Shown here: positions 12,301 to 27,300 of the stretch, in pieces
How the letters are laid out: every line of letters begins with the position of its first letter
Position numbering within the stretch: the stretch's first letter is position 1
DNA from: Patiria pectinifera
Lineage: Eukaryota; Echinodermata; Asteroidea; Valvatida; Asterinidae
Length of the DNA: 64,000 nt
Reading direction: 5' to 3'
Assembly (NCBI GenBank): GCA_029964075.1
Contig: CM057149.1
Location: 36,538,900-36,602,899 of the forward strand
The notes under the pieces: model-generated
Told to the model about the DNA's origin: nothing
Seen by the model: only the letters and a program-made list of their open reading frames with translations
Database searches by the model: none
Program-made: the position numbers and the translations under genes

Positions 12301-15300
12301 GGTTCAAAGAATTGATCTAGCATGGATGCCAGCTATTACCCAGAAATGACGTGAAATTATTGTTTTGAGAACTTTTCCACATTTGGCTGGCTACTGTTTT
12401 GAACATTCTTTTCTGGATTTTGAGTGGTACCATCAATTTAAATGAACAAAATGCATGAAGAGCAAATGGGCCTATATGCCTTTAAGCATGTGTGACACGC
12501 AGAGGAACCTTGGAACACGTCACTAATGGCAATCACTTGACAGGTGAGCAGTGAAATTATGTGACAATCCAATAGGCATACAAGGGGAGAATTCACCCTT
12601 GTTCAGTAAACACTTACATTCTGCAGTCTGTGTGCTTTGTAAATGGCCAGTTTTCCGTTAGCCAGTCCAGCAAAGACTAAGCTGGGCTCTTGTTCCCTAG
12701 GGGAAAAAAATACAAGTAACTTTGAAAAAAAAATGCAGATGAGTAAATCTCTTGTACATTCATTGTACCGAATCAAAATACCCCAAAGATGTCTGCTGAA
12801 TGCAACGGGTCAATATTTCAATCAGATTCTTACCGTTTCCAGTAAGCCAGACAGACTACAGCGTCGCCCAGTTTAGGCGGCGTGTGCTTGAGGCGGTATG
12901 GAGAGCAGGACAGGTCACAAACACACAGCTCGCCGCACTGAGTGCCGATGACCATGGAGTAGTCGCCGATTGCGGTCATGCATAACGCTCGGCCCTTGTG
13001 CAACATCATACCCTGACGAAAAACAACAGCAAGATTATTAACCCAAAATATCCAGGGAAAAAAGCAAAGGCAAGTACAAACTCTTTTGTTTATCTGTATA
13101 GAGTTTTCAGAATCAGTATTGAGAGGTTACATCCATGAAAGGGCTGTCAATTTTCGAATAATTTAGTATTCGATTACTTGACACTGCGTTTGACTGAATA
13201 TTCGGACTGCCACCAGAAAATGCATGCTGCGCCGGTCAAAAGTTGCACGCAGAGCACACCAGTTAAAATTGGCGCGCGGCTATCTATAGGGGCCACTAGA
13301 GTGTTTTGCAGTAAACATTTTACAACTGTCAAGGTCTTTAACCTGCTAAAAGGGTGGGCAAAAAATTAACTGCCATTGACAAAAAGTTACTGTCGACAAA
13401 ACAGTGGCACCTGACAATAAAGCGCCAAACTTTACGATACAATAACACCAGTCATGAGTGAACGTATGTATTTGTTTTTGAATAGTCCAACTGGCAAAAA
13501 AGCTATTTGAATATTCGGTCGATGAATATTCGAATATGCAGTATATTCGTGACAGCCCTAATCAATGAGACCATTGTAGTTCTTTCAGGAGGGGAGGGGC
13601 ATGGGGGTTAGTTGAGGGGGTGTGTGAGTGTAATAGGGATTATTTATGGATTTTTTCAGGATCAGTGTTGACAGGCTGTATCCACGACACAAATTACGGT
13701 TCTTTCAGGAGGGAAGGTGGGATGGGGGTTAGTTGAAGGGGGGATGGAATTGGGGTTATTTACCTGTATGGAGTTATCAGGATCAGTGTTGAGGGGTTGT
13801 ATCCAGGAGACCATTGTGGACTTCCTGTCCCCTCCAGCCAGCCAGACCTCTAGGGATCGGGGTAAGTTGAAGGGGGGGGGGGGGGGGGGAATAGGGGTTA
13901 TTTACCTGTATGGAGTTTTCAGGATCAGTGTTGAGGGGTTGTATCCAGGAGACCATTGTTGACTTCCTGTCTCCTCCTGCCAGCCAGACCTCCTGGCAGT
14001 CATCTCCGTCTGACTGATAAACCTGAACAGGTAGCAACATAGAGGAGTCACACTTGACGTTTTAATATGAATGTGGCGCTTGTAATAGTGCTTTACACCA
14101 CTGTCTCAAAGCTCTTTACAATTAATGACCAGCAGGGTTTCCACAGAAATCTTGACATTAAATTCCATGTTATTTTTCCAGGACAAATTTAGGGCTTTCC
14201 ATGACCAATTCTTATGTTTTATCGGCATTAGGTTCATGTTGCTCTGAAGGCAAGGGACAGCACTCCTTTTCAGTCTTCCAGTTTGACACAAGACCACTGA
14301 GCACCAAAAAGCATGAAGATGGTGCACTGAACAAGCTACAAATGTGATGCGGTCAAGCTACATGAGTCGTTTGTCGGGAATTTTCATTTGGAGATTCAGG
14401 CCAAAATAGGGCCACTTCACCACATCACTTCATCACATCTCTTGGTGTTCCGACTTCCATAATTTTTGAACAAAAGATGGTATCAGCATGCAGTTTTCAC
14501 AGCAGTAACGCTGAGATTGTGCTCTTTTCAAATCTGTAATAAAACAAATTTTGACCAGGGTCGACAAACGACTCATTTAGCTTATCGCATCATAAATATA
14601 GGGCAAACATGCATAAAGAGGAAGTATAGTAAACTGAGATGCAAACTGGAAGACTGCCATCGCCAAATATTGCACATCACCACAACTTTTTTCTTGAGAA
14701 AATCAACTTCCCATGACTCCTTGTTCATATCAAAATCCCATGAGATCTTCAGGATGATCCACTCTCTACCTTCATGGGTACCAAACCTGCTGCGGTGTAA
14801 AGTGTCTTACATTCTATCTGCACTCGTGAGCCCGAGTTTGTAAGTTTAAGCCCACCGCAGCAAGCTTTTGAAAAACAAAACCCATTTCTCACAAGCACTT
14901 AAATGTCCGAGTACAGAGTGTTTATAACATCACATCGGTGACGAGCAAAAAACCCAATATTAAAATCATGGGTACCATTCCTCTTAAAGTGAATGTACAA
15001 CATTTGCTTTTGCTGCAATTTTCAAATGGAATTTGGAGGATTACTATGTTATAGCAAATATTGTTAAACTGACGTGTTTCACGTTTTGGGCTTGTAAATG
15101 CTGGAAAAATCAAGAAAACCAATCATGTTCTTGTAGTCTGGTTCCCTGACCCCAGTTAATATGAAACGGAGCAATTTATAGACTTTGGGGAATTGTTAGG
15201 TCAGAGAAGCAGTCTAGCTGGCTTGTACCTCTTCACAAGTGTGTAATCAATTGCAAACAAAACACGGAATAACTAATTATAAAAAATTAGTAGCAGTTTT

Positions 15301-18300
15301 TGAAAAAAGCCATTTTCTCCAACACTGGTCGGCCGACTAACGTTGGAACTTGGAAAAAAATCCCATTTTTCTTGAAAATGTCAGCACACCAGGAGCCACG
15401 ATTTTACAGGATGCTTTAGACTGTCATTCCCTAACAATCCAGTAAGGTATTTTGTGCAAATTTGCTCATTTCGTTTTGTGATGTTTGCAAATGTTGTATC
15501 TTCCCTTTAAGGCAGAGTTGGTCACTGTTCAGATTTATGTGCTTACCCGTACTGCCATACATTCCACGCAGCCATCCATGAGTAGTGGATACTCCCTCTT
15601 GAGACACAGTAACTCTGCAGAACTCAACCAATTGAAGACTTGCTCTGACTGTGCACACACAAAATGAAACCACATCAAAAAATACAGCTTAGAATCCCTC
15701 TGAAGTTCTGACCCACGACCCAAATTTGTTACCCTTGCTGTATGCTTACACCAGTGATATCAAAGGGCCCGTTTGTCTCCATTCATGTAGTATATTTTTT
15801 CGACGATCATTCTGTTTCATACTATATACACTATCCGGTTCGTTAGTGTGACGTCAGTTCAGTTTAAACCTGGCCCACTGGCTATTAAGTTGCATTGGAA
15901 CCATTGGAACCATAGGCTAATGCAACTTGAGTGTTGATCCAATGGGTGCTAGCAATCAGTGGTGCACGCATGTATGCCATGTTTACTAACGAACCAGATA
16001 AAATATTTCTAATTAACAACAACAACAATTTGGTGCTTATATAGCACTTTATACCAAAGGTCTCAAAGCGCTTCACAATTATTACCCCTGTTCATCAGGC
16101 CACGAGACCAGTTCTTGCAGCACCTTGAGATCAGCGCATTCTAGTCTCTACCTTCATAGGTACCCATTTATACTCCAGGGTAGAGTGGGGTACTTGTAGT
16201 AAAGTGTCTTGCCCAAAAACACAAGCACCATATTCCCCGTCAGTATTCGAATCCACATACCACGGCACACGAGTCAAACACCGTAACCACTGGCCACTTC
16301 TCTTAACATTTCACAAGCACAATTAAACGTTTACAAGTCCACATGTTTTTTATATCTTCACCAAATAGTCATAAACATAAACCACAAGTTATTATTGATT
16401 GATTATTTTTTTGAAGTATGCTTTATTAGCTTGTGCTGTCCTGTCAAAACGCTAGTCTTGGTTTAAAGACTGGAATTGATTTTTGTTCTCCTATGCAGCC
16501 ACGCTGCTGGTGCCTGGCAAGAGCAGTCAAGACTATTATGAAGTTGAAATTGTTGACCTCAACTTCAAATTTACGGGTTGCTATCAATGAGATGAAACAA
16601 ATCAAGTCTTGGGAATTTTTCACTCGGAACTCTAGAAAATCGGTGCATACCTGAAGCGTTTGCATAAGCTTGAATATAGCGTGCGAGGTTTGTTCAGAAT
16701 TTCTCGGGTCTGAGCGCCAAAATTCCTGAGACTAGACTTGATTAATCTTGCTGACAGTGTCCTCTACTGGCTGGACAGCGTTTGCCAGGGATTGGGACCC
16801 GTGGAACAAAACCCAATCCAGTATTGAAGTAATACTACCAAAAACCTGGGCTCTCGTGGCATTTATTATTTAGCATCTCTTGGAATTCAGAATACTACAA
16901 GTGTTGAGTAGACAGGGCAGGGACTCACGGTAGGCCTGTGCTGGGGTACATGCTCCAAGCAGTAGTCAATGAGTTCTTGTAGATCTGGCCAAGGTGCAAT
17001 GCCGCTGTGGGTCAGTGGCGGCAACTGACGACCCTGGGGAAACAAAAAGAGCCAAGAAGACTACAAATGACAAAAGTAGTCTCAATTGCATAGAGCGTGC
17101 AAGTTGGTCTCAAAAACCTGCGAGATGTTACAAAAATACAGCACATCCGGGCACCATGTATAGGATCTACAATGTGTGTAACGTCCTATTTTTTGCATTT
17201 ATTTTGTGTCCTGACTGGGCCTATCCAATCAAGGGTAATGATTGGATATTTTGAAAGAAAAGTAAGCATTACAATTTACAACATATGAATATATTGGGAA
17301 TTGACCACTATTATAAAATTGAAACTGTTGACCTCAACTTCAAATTTAATCGATCATGCAGATAACAAATGGGTGAATTTAACACAGGAGTCTGTGACTA
17401 GACTATGTTTGGTACCAAGACGTTCACATCAAAAATGATCATGGACTGGCGAGACTTGCACGCTCTATAAAACAAACTATTCTAAAATCGTTAAATATAT
17501 GTGATATGTTCTGTCAAAACAAACTCTTCAAAGCAGCTGTTGGCAAATAGGTATTTAAAATGTTGTTGAAAATATAGATCTTCTTTTATGACACTGATGG
17601 TTCAATTTTCAAAAATGTTCTTTTCTTGTCATCATTATACACCCATTTGAAGTTAAGAAAGTCACAAAGTTGAAAACCAAGAAATTGATTGTGTTAAAGC
17701 TTCGAGTCATAATTTTAGCCATATTCAGACTGCAACATGGAACTAATTTAAAATAAAACTCAAAGAAGAAGTATGTCCAGTAGCTCTCATTTGTCTCATT
17801 TGACAGGACACATCAAATTCTATCTCACATCAATTTGGTAGCCTTACAAATAAAACGAAAAGTAAGTATAAAAGTAAGAGAGAAAAAAATTATTAAGAAT
17901 AAAATCACAAAGATACGATAATAATCTGAACTGTTCAAAATACAAGAATGTGATTCTACCTTCATGACAGCTTCATCCAACTCGGCCCTGAACTCCAACT
18001 CTTCAAATGGTTTGTGGCCCCCTGTCACCATCTCATACAGAAGGATGCCAAAAGAATACACATCCACCTGGAAAAGGAAAACAAACACCACAAAGACTGT
18101 CAGGTCTTGGTTATGAACAACAGCAGAGAAATCATTTAAATATTAATTCGGTGGAACTGGAATGTTCCAATTTACACTAGGAAGGGTTACAAGGCCAGTT
18201 ACTCAAACTTGCTCAGGCAACATGTGACTCATTTTGTTGGTTTAGGTCACAAATAAAGGACAAAATGTTGCAGTGATGCGATCAAGCTAAATGCGTCGTT

Positions 18301-21300
18301 TGTCGACCCTGGTCAAAATTGTTTTTTTTACAGATTTGAAAAGAGCACAATCTCAGCATTACTGCTGTGAAAACCGCATGCTGATACCATCTTTGGTTCA
18401 AAAATTATGGAAATCAGAACACCGACAGAAGTGAAGTGATGTGATGAAGTGGCCCTATTTTGGCCTGTATCTCCAAATAAAAATTCCTGACAAACGACTC
18501 ATTTAGCTTGATCGCATCACATATATCATCTCAATGAAGACCATTCATTGCAAAAATGATGATAAGACATAAATCTGGGACTGAGAAACATTTCCAATTT
18601 TGTTTTAGAAAATTTTCTTGACTCTCCATAGGCTTTGTACACAATCGCCGAAGTGGCATCAGGTTGCAACATGTTTTTCCCAAAAAAACATTAGAGAAAC
18701 AATAATTTTTCTGTGGATTTAGAAAATTATCCCCTTGAGTTGAGTACCTCAGTGTTGTATGTAGATAACCCTCGAATGACTTCAGGTGCTCGGTAGCCTG
18801 GTGTCCCCTCCGGTGCCCGCAGACCATATGGAGTGGCAAACTTAGATATGCCATAATCAGCTATCTTAGCATTGTGCTGCGGGCAAAAAATAACAAGACA
18901 AATTAATAGCTGTAGGGCTAGCCTGGTGTCATCTTTGTACAAGACTGACTCACTGTCTGACTGACTGATTGTCACTTGTGACTTGGACTGGTTACCCATC
19001 TCACTTACAGACAACTTGTGACTTGGACTGGTCTGCGACCAGCTTTACTAGTAGGGGTGTGCATTGGAACTGGGTACCCGACTACCCAACCGCTAATGTC
19101 AGGAACCGGTTCCAGATTATGGGATCGGGTACCCAGATATAACCAACTTCACAAGTTACTTAGTAACTTCTCAGACAATGAAAAAGAAATCTTTTGAATA
19201 CAATTTGTTGGAAATTTTTTAAATGAAATCCAGGCTACACTGAAAATCAAAACAGATTTCACGTTTATGTGCATTTTGACTTGCAACAAGTGACGCTCAC
19301 AACAGTTGCAGTTTACAGAGTTAAGCTACAAATCCCTTCAGAAAAATTCTGGGATGTGAATTTTGGGTGGAGTTTCTTTTATGGGTAAGCGTGTTTCAGG
19401 CATGCAACTGGGTATTCACAAAAAAAGAGGAAATTCAAATCTTTCCAAGACTTTGTACAGTGTTTTTCTATTTTCAATGGCACACATGGGAAGTAAAAAA
19501 AGAGTAAATCAGCTGATCCGAGGAAAAGTTGCATGCCTGTTGTTTTACTTCTTCAAAATATATGTAGTAGACATATCAGAGATTACAAATATAAGTAAAT
19601 CTGACACCTAGTCCACTTTTTAACACTCAAATTCCCGATAAAATGGCAACCATTACTTCTAAACCAATATATATATTCCAAGGGGTCAAAGGGCAAATAC
19701 TGACCAGAGTTCCCAATGAGAGAGAGAAGATGAGAATGTTGTCTGGTTTCAGGTCGCGGTAAACGATGCGATGCTCATGGAGGAACATCAATCCTTCAGC
19801 AACCTGTAACAGTAGATGAGAAAATAAAAGACAAAAAATAGCATCACTGACCATGTGTGCAAAATTTCATATTTGATAATGCAAGTAATATTTGTCCACG
19901 CTACACAAATACAATAAGCATCTAATACACAAAGAAACAAACCTATTTGTTGACATCAATTTCCCAAAAATTCTAAAATTTTGAAATTTTTTTTTCCATT
20001 TCAGCTCCACAAATTAGGATTACATCTGAGACGAAAAGGCCCATGCCAAGTATTTCTCAAATAAAAAATCTTTGCTTTAAAAAGTTGGCATGTCAACTTA
20101 CTATTTGGACTTACATTTGTTACATAAATTTTGATCAACTAATTTGCCAAATTTCTATCATATTTGAAAATTAGACATGACTCTGGGGCCCAAAGTAACA
20201 AATATATAGTCGTGTTCCCTAACGTGGCGCACTTCAAAGCTTACCCGACTTTCCTCGTGTAGTGTTGCCAAACCTCTTTGTTGACAAACCTCAAATTCAT
20301 GCAGTGAAATACTAGTACTTTGACCTTATTAATGCGTGCTATTTAACCTCTGTGAACAATTTCGGTTTCATAAAATTCAATCCGAAATTCCAATTGGGCA
20401 CAAATTGGAGGAGTGTTCCCTAACGTGGCGCACTTGAATAAATCTCTGAAAATTCCAAATTTAAGAATTTCTGTAAACTTGATAAATTCTGATAAATAAT
20501 TATTACCTCTACTTACATACCCAGCCAGATGTTTGTCAGAAAATTATTTTCTTATTTCTCGGGGCATTTTCAAAGGGTTCACTTTGCACTTGAAAATAAA
20601 ATCGAAAAATCACGCCAAAATAATTTTTTCTTCTAACTTTGTTACGGGTAAATAAACTCGCGATTTATGAACAGGAGTGTTTAGAACTTGATGAAATTTC
20701 ACTTTCTGTGAAATTTCAGTTAAAACTTTTGCTCTAGGTAGGCGCTACAGGCGAAAAATCAAAGTGCGCCACGTTGGGGGCCGCGCCACGTTAGGGTACA
20801 TCAACAATAGGTCTGTTACAAACTCTGAACTGTTTTGGAATTTACTACATGTGCTTGAGTCGAACCAGGTGACGAAATAGAATCTTAAATACCTGCATGG
20901 CAATACGGTGCTGTAGACTCCTACTAGTCACTTTCTTGTTGCGCAGGACAGAGGCCAGTGATCCAAGCTGGGCCAACTCAATGACAAGAACCCTGGGGTT
21001 CAAACCAACGCCTTCCATGGAGACTAGACTAGGATGCTGCAACTGTCTCAGAATGGTTACCTGGATTAAGAGGAATTGAATCATAATGATAGCATTGTGG
21101 TGCATGGTGTGTATACAGGGTGTATAAAAAAAAAGGCAACCCAGATGTAAAAGTAAATTTAAATTTTTTTAATAAATACTCTCGTGTGAAATGCCAATGT
21201 GTCCTCTTTCAAATGATACCTTGATTGTCCATCAGCGGCCACAGATGACTGAGCATTCATTTTATTCTGTCAAGGGTCAAAACCTGCACTGGGCCAAGTT

Positions 21301-24300
21301 TTACCTGGCTGAGACTGCTGGCTGGTTTGTGGAACAAAGGTTGAAACGGACTAGACTTCGTGAAGAGCTTTGTGTGGAAAGAGGCGGTGGCCACGTTGAA
21401 GGCATTGGGCCATGAGGGGTTAACTTCAACAATGAGAGTGGTTAAATCACTGTGTCAAAATTGTTTTAAAGAAAAGGATGTCTTCTTTCTTTAAATTAAG
21501 CCGTTCCATATGCCCAGAATACCAGTTACCCTTTTGCATTAATATCATTGGAAAGAGGATACCTTGGTGTTTCGCATGATTTTGTACTTACTTTAAAAAT
21601 ATTTATTACATTTTTAAAAATTACTTTTGCATCTGGATTTCCTTTTTTTTATACACCCTGCATAGCACTTTATACCAACGTCAGAAAGTGCTTCACAATT
21701 AGTAATTGCAAATTTAATAACACTAATAAGACCGATAAGTTTTTATTATTGATAACTTTAACTGAGCATTTGTAGTCATGAATTGCCTACAAAAATGAAA
21801 ACAGAATAGAGATCTGGAAATGCAAGACAAACCTCTTGTCTGAGCAGTCGATGCGGATGCACATCTGGACTCATGCCAAACATCTTAACCGCAACATACT
21901 AAGGAGAACGGAAAATGGAAAATTTGGAAGATCGGAAACACAGTGCTGGATAGCTCATTGGTACAATCCAAAATTAATTTCGGCTTTTCATAAAAGTTTA
22001 GAATATTTATAAACACATGGAATAAACGATTACTTAAGCATTAGTTCCTGTCAGTTAACGTGGGCACATTTGGACAAAATTTGTCAACGTGATTGAGATT
22101 TTCAGGGCTTATTAACACAAGAATACAGATAAATATCTGTAAAAATGGGTCATTCTATAAATGTTGGGGTCCACTTTTTATTCTTGTCCCTGTTTAATTA
22201 CATCTGACATCTATGATTTTATAATTCTGATGCACTCCTTAATGCAGTCGTCCTCCGAGAGTGATTATGAATAGCAAACTACCAACCCAACAAATAAAAA
22301 ATCGTTTAAAGTCATTATTAGTGAAACCTGAATGGCAAATTACAAAATACCAAGGTAACAGGGACAGGAAAAATGTCACACTTTGAAACCTAAATTTATA
22401 GAATATCCATAGATGAATTGAAAGGGTTTCAAAATACCTGATCCTTGTATTTGGCTTTGTATACAGATCCAAAACTCCCATCTCCAAGCATATGTGAAGA
22501 ACTGAAAAAAACAACCCAAGGAATATTGAAAACTTATTGAGCATTTCAGCTTTGTTTTAAATTGGATTCTGTGGTCTATTACTGCATGCCTTGCTATGTC
22601 ACACCTGAAAAAATAGGTTGTTTAATAAAATAAACATTTTCGAGAGTTTTCTAATTGCCTGTTTGTAGCGTATACAGCGTGTCCCAAAATACCCGCAACT
22701 TTTTTGTGCCAGGCTCTAGCGTCGGTGCGGAAACATGTACTGTTATTATTTTTATATCATTTTAAAGCTTCGAATCTTAACTTTATCCCTAGCGAGTATT
22801 GGTTTGATATTTAAAAGATTTTTAAAAACAATCGTGTTCAAATAAAGGCGTGTCGAAAAAAAATTCAACCGTAAATCGTAAAACAACTCAAACTCAACCA
22901 TAAATCGATGATGCAGTACATCAGATCGAGCCACACTTAGAGTGCGCTTTTTGAATGGGAACATATTTGCGCGTGAATTTCAAAATTGAACTTGAAATGA
23001 AGAACAATATTATGTATTCACTTAAGGTGTAGTCTACGAGGATCGAAAAGAATAGGAAACACAGAAAGTAAAAGGCAACGAGATCGTCACATCATGAACA
23101 TGATGAACCATTTCCACATTAGAAAAAAATGCGCATGATTGATTTTCCTTGAAATCGGTTGAGTTTGTTTTTGACATGCCTTTATTTGAACACGAATCAT
23201 TTCAAAACCCTTTTGAAAATCAAACCAATACTTACCTGGGATAAATTAAGGTTCCAAGCGTTAAAATGATATAAAATTAATGGCGGTGCGTGTTTCCGTG
23301 GCGACACTAGAGCCTTGCCAAATTGTTACTGGTATTTTGGGATGAGCTGTACAATTACAATGCATGGCCTGCAAGGGTCCCATGCAACAAAATTCAAGAA
23401 CGTAATGACTAAAATATATAAAGAAATTGAGAAATTATTTCAGGGTTTTGGTTTGTTTTCATCAGGGATTGTAGTCAAAGGAAAATATGTACTGAAATAA
23501 AATCTAATTAACTTTACTTTCAAGTCTTTTAAACTTAAAACTTTCAAGCCTCCTCGGAGCAATTACAATCATTAAAAATTTTTTTTTAGAACCCATGTTG
23601 ACTCCCTTTTTTAAGCAGGATGATAGATTTTGTTAAAAGGTACCTTGGCGTGAAGTGCAGCTGTTGAGGGTCAATATGGAATCTCTCGTCAAGATCAGCA
23701 AGCATCACGTCAGGAGCCTGAATTGTAGAGAGAAAAAATGATAACAATAATTGTCATCTTTTGTTGGTTTCAACAAACACAGAAGGAGCCGTACCTGTTG
23801 GGGAATATGATAATAATTGCCATTAACACCATTTATCTTTTGCCCATTTAACTACAGGCACGTCTATTGAAAAAAATACATTCGTATGCATTCAATCATA
23901 ACTGAATGAAATAACATATCGATAAACGTATAAATTTGTAACAAAATAAAAAAACTTTGGACCTTTTCTGAACAAGCAAAGGAAGTAAACACATTTTAGC
24001 AAGTATTTTCATAGACTGGAAACCTGAACTCATAACACACACATGTATATGAGGACAGGCAACGGCCTCTTTCTTCTGATTTCTTACTGGTTGCTTCGCA
24101 CTGTGACAAATTTTCGTACCCATAGATCTTTTTAGTCGAATTGACAAGCAGACACAGAACGGAAAAGCACGACACGTCAGATTTGATATTTAAATTAGGC
24201 TGACCTTACGTCACAGGTCAACCTGACAATTGACACGCTGGCCAGAACCAGACTTTACATGGCTGTCCACAATAATCTGCCATTTTGAGTCGGTGTTCAG

Positions 24301-27300
24301 ACTAGTATTTTCATGGAATATCTGGAAGCCCTTACCAGCAGCTTTAATGGCACCTGCATATCCACATGATTAGGGCAGACAATGTAGTCGCTGACTTCTG
24401 ACCTCTCTATCAGGTCGTCTAGAAGAAACTGGTAGATCTTGTGTTCTGCTTGGAGGAATGGAGGACAAACGAAAGACATAATATCAGAGGAGGAAGGAGT
24501 AAGCTGAATAAAAAAACATCCAAATAAATTCATGCAGTTCTTGGTGTAATATACCTACAATCTGATGGGCAAGCAATGGTCCCAAGATATAAATGCTCAC
24601 TACTTTACAGTTTCACACGTGAAGCTGCAAAAAACTCCTAAGACAAACTGTATTTAAATTTCTCACAAAAAATTTGTAGCTAGTGAATGGATTGCTTTGG
24701 AGTTGTTTTTCACTTGGGACTAAATAACCTGAACATTTGTGAAATAAAACTTTCTTCGCCTGCTACCTTCTGTGACCAGGGTTCGAGTCCTGCCTGGGCC
24801 AACATGTGGAGTGGGTTTTTAATTTGAGCAATTAGCAATGCAGTGCGCCACCAAGAGTTTGCCATGGAGAGTTCATTTTTCCCAGTGCACTGTGGGAGAT
24901 TTTACAGTCTACAAATTCGCAGCGTGGGACATTTGAAATTGTTAGTTTTTTTCCAGTCAGTAGTTTCGTAAGCGTATGATTCGAGCATATGTTTGCCCTT
25001 TTCTTTCTTTTTTATCAATATGGTGTTTTTTGTAAGGCGGCAGAACGCTATGCCCCTATCTATAACAAATTAGCTCAAGTTGTCTACTGACACTCATTCA
25101 ATTCGGCCATGTTTTGTCGACGGTAAACTTGAAAAATGGACTCTCCATGGTGAACTCTTGGTGGTGCACTGCATTGCGAATCGCCCGAATTGGTCTATCC
25201 CGGCCGAATGCGGAATGACAAATGAATCAACAAATGATAACTACCTTCACATAGTACACAGGGTACGATCCGTTGAACCAACGTCTTGCCCTGCAATGGG
25301 TCCATCTCAGTCAGCCCTGGGAACCATTCCTCTATCAGGTCATCGACGTGATCACAGAGTAGGCCAAGCAGTCTGGACAAATGACATAAAAAAAACAATG
25401 CAAACTACAGATGCAATATTCTTCTTGTCATATCTATTGTTGTATCATGTTTTTAGTGTCATCAATATACCATCTGTGTTCCCAAAGGTCTTCCCTCATA
25501 CCGCCTCACCGTGGAACTTCTTGCCAGGATCTTGCTTTTCCCCTTCTTATAATTGCAAACTTAAAACAGTTTAAATGAAATCTCAACATATTCCTTCTCT
25601 CTCTTTAGCTTGATTTCAGTTGTAGTGACCTACAAGCTCTTACCTATTTCCATCTTTAGTCTGTGGCACGGTGATTTTCAGACCGTCGAGGCTCTTCCGC
25701 AGCGATTCAACACAGAAAAATGCTTCCTGATGTCAAACAAAATGGATACAATTTCTAGATTAGTACATTCACTGATTAAGTTTTTCTTAATATGATGCAA
25801 GGTCAGTTTTCTTTCATCTGTTCTAATCCAATATGACTCGCAAGGCAAGCGTTTATCACCTTTTCCTTGGCATGAAACAAGTTAGAATATTTCCATCCCC
25901 TTTGGAAGGGATGGCAGTCCATAATTACTCCCCAAAATTTGCCAGTGCCAATTACACTCCTGGGTGACAAAGGGGCAAGTATAAGTAAACTGTCTTGCCA
26001 AAGGACACAACTGACAAGCAGCTGGATTCGAACCCCTGACCCTTTGATCATGAGCCACAAACTCTATCCACTAGGCAACACTCCCCACCTATTTTCTTTC
26101 ATAAAAGGTTAGCGACAACGGAGACTGGGGAGCCAAATCGACAAAGTGGTACTTTGCTTGCCTTCTTCTGTGCCCCTGGTTCACATCCAACCAAGGTCAA
26201 CATGGGGATTGTTTTTTTCTTCAATTTCTGCCAGAGTAAGACTCACCCTGGACCAGCAGACGTAGATACCCTCTCTCCAGTACTTGGTGACCTTGGAGAT
26301 GTCATCACTGGAAGCAGACTCAACAGAGGAAGGCTTCACAAAAATTAAAATTAAAATAGTTTTCAATTTCTCCTTCGAATAATTTATGATATCTACCAAC
26401 AGATTTCTTCATTTACTGTATATTCCGATGTATGCAGGTCTTCTTATGGTCCCCATCTGAACTGTGTAAGTCTTAAAAAAAGTCGTGTTTTTTCTACAAA
26501 ATATCACCCTCTAGTTGTAAATTCGAATTTATGTATTTGTTGTTTCTGGATTTTTGATTGCTTTTTTTTTACTTTGTATTATTTTCAGTCTGACAAAGTA
26601 CTGTCCCTGTCCAGTTTCTCAAACTAATAAGGCAAATAAGGAATTTCAAACAAATAAGGCATCAGCTTACTGTCTGCAGCATCTGCGTTGAGAAAACGAG
26701 AAGTCTCAATATCAGACGCGACCACAAACCGATTGGAACATACGGCATGTCATAGACGCGGTGTAATAGATCTAAAATTAAAAAAAAACAAACACAAATA
26801 TCAGTCAATAGATTTATTTACTATCGGTTACCAAGGCAGACATTGCACTGGAGTTTAAACTGAACCAATTAAAACAAACAAATATCAAACAAAACAACTC
26901 AATACATGTACCGACCAACTTAGGGTGGCAGAGAATTCAACCATGCAACTTTGAACAAATTTTATACGAGCCATTTCTTAAATATCAAACGATAAGCCTT
27001 CACAAGATTACATTTTACTCACAGATTACACAAAACCAGTGGATGTGGAATTTTTCTTTTAGAGAATAAGATTTTATCAATAGGCCTCCACAATCCGAAG
27101 GGACATGCCGGTGGCTTCAACATCACAGTCCATTCTTTGGTAATTTTTTATTTTGGGCAGAACGAGCATATGAGACCAATCAAACGACAAGTATGGGCCC
27201 ACCTTGTCTGTTTGAGGACGGTAGACTGATGGCAGGCTTCTGACTCGGCATCTTGCAAGGAATCAGAAGTTCCGTGTCAGTAATCGGAAGTGCAACCTCA

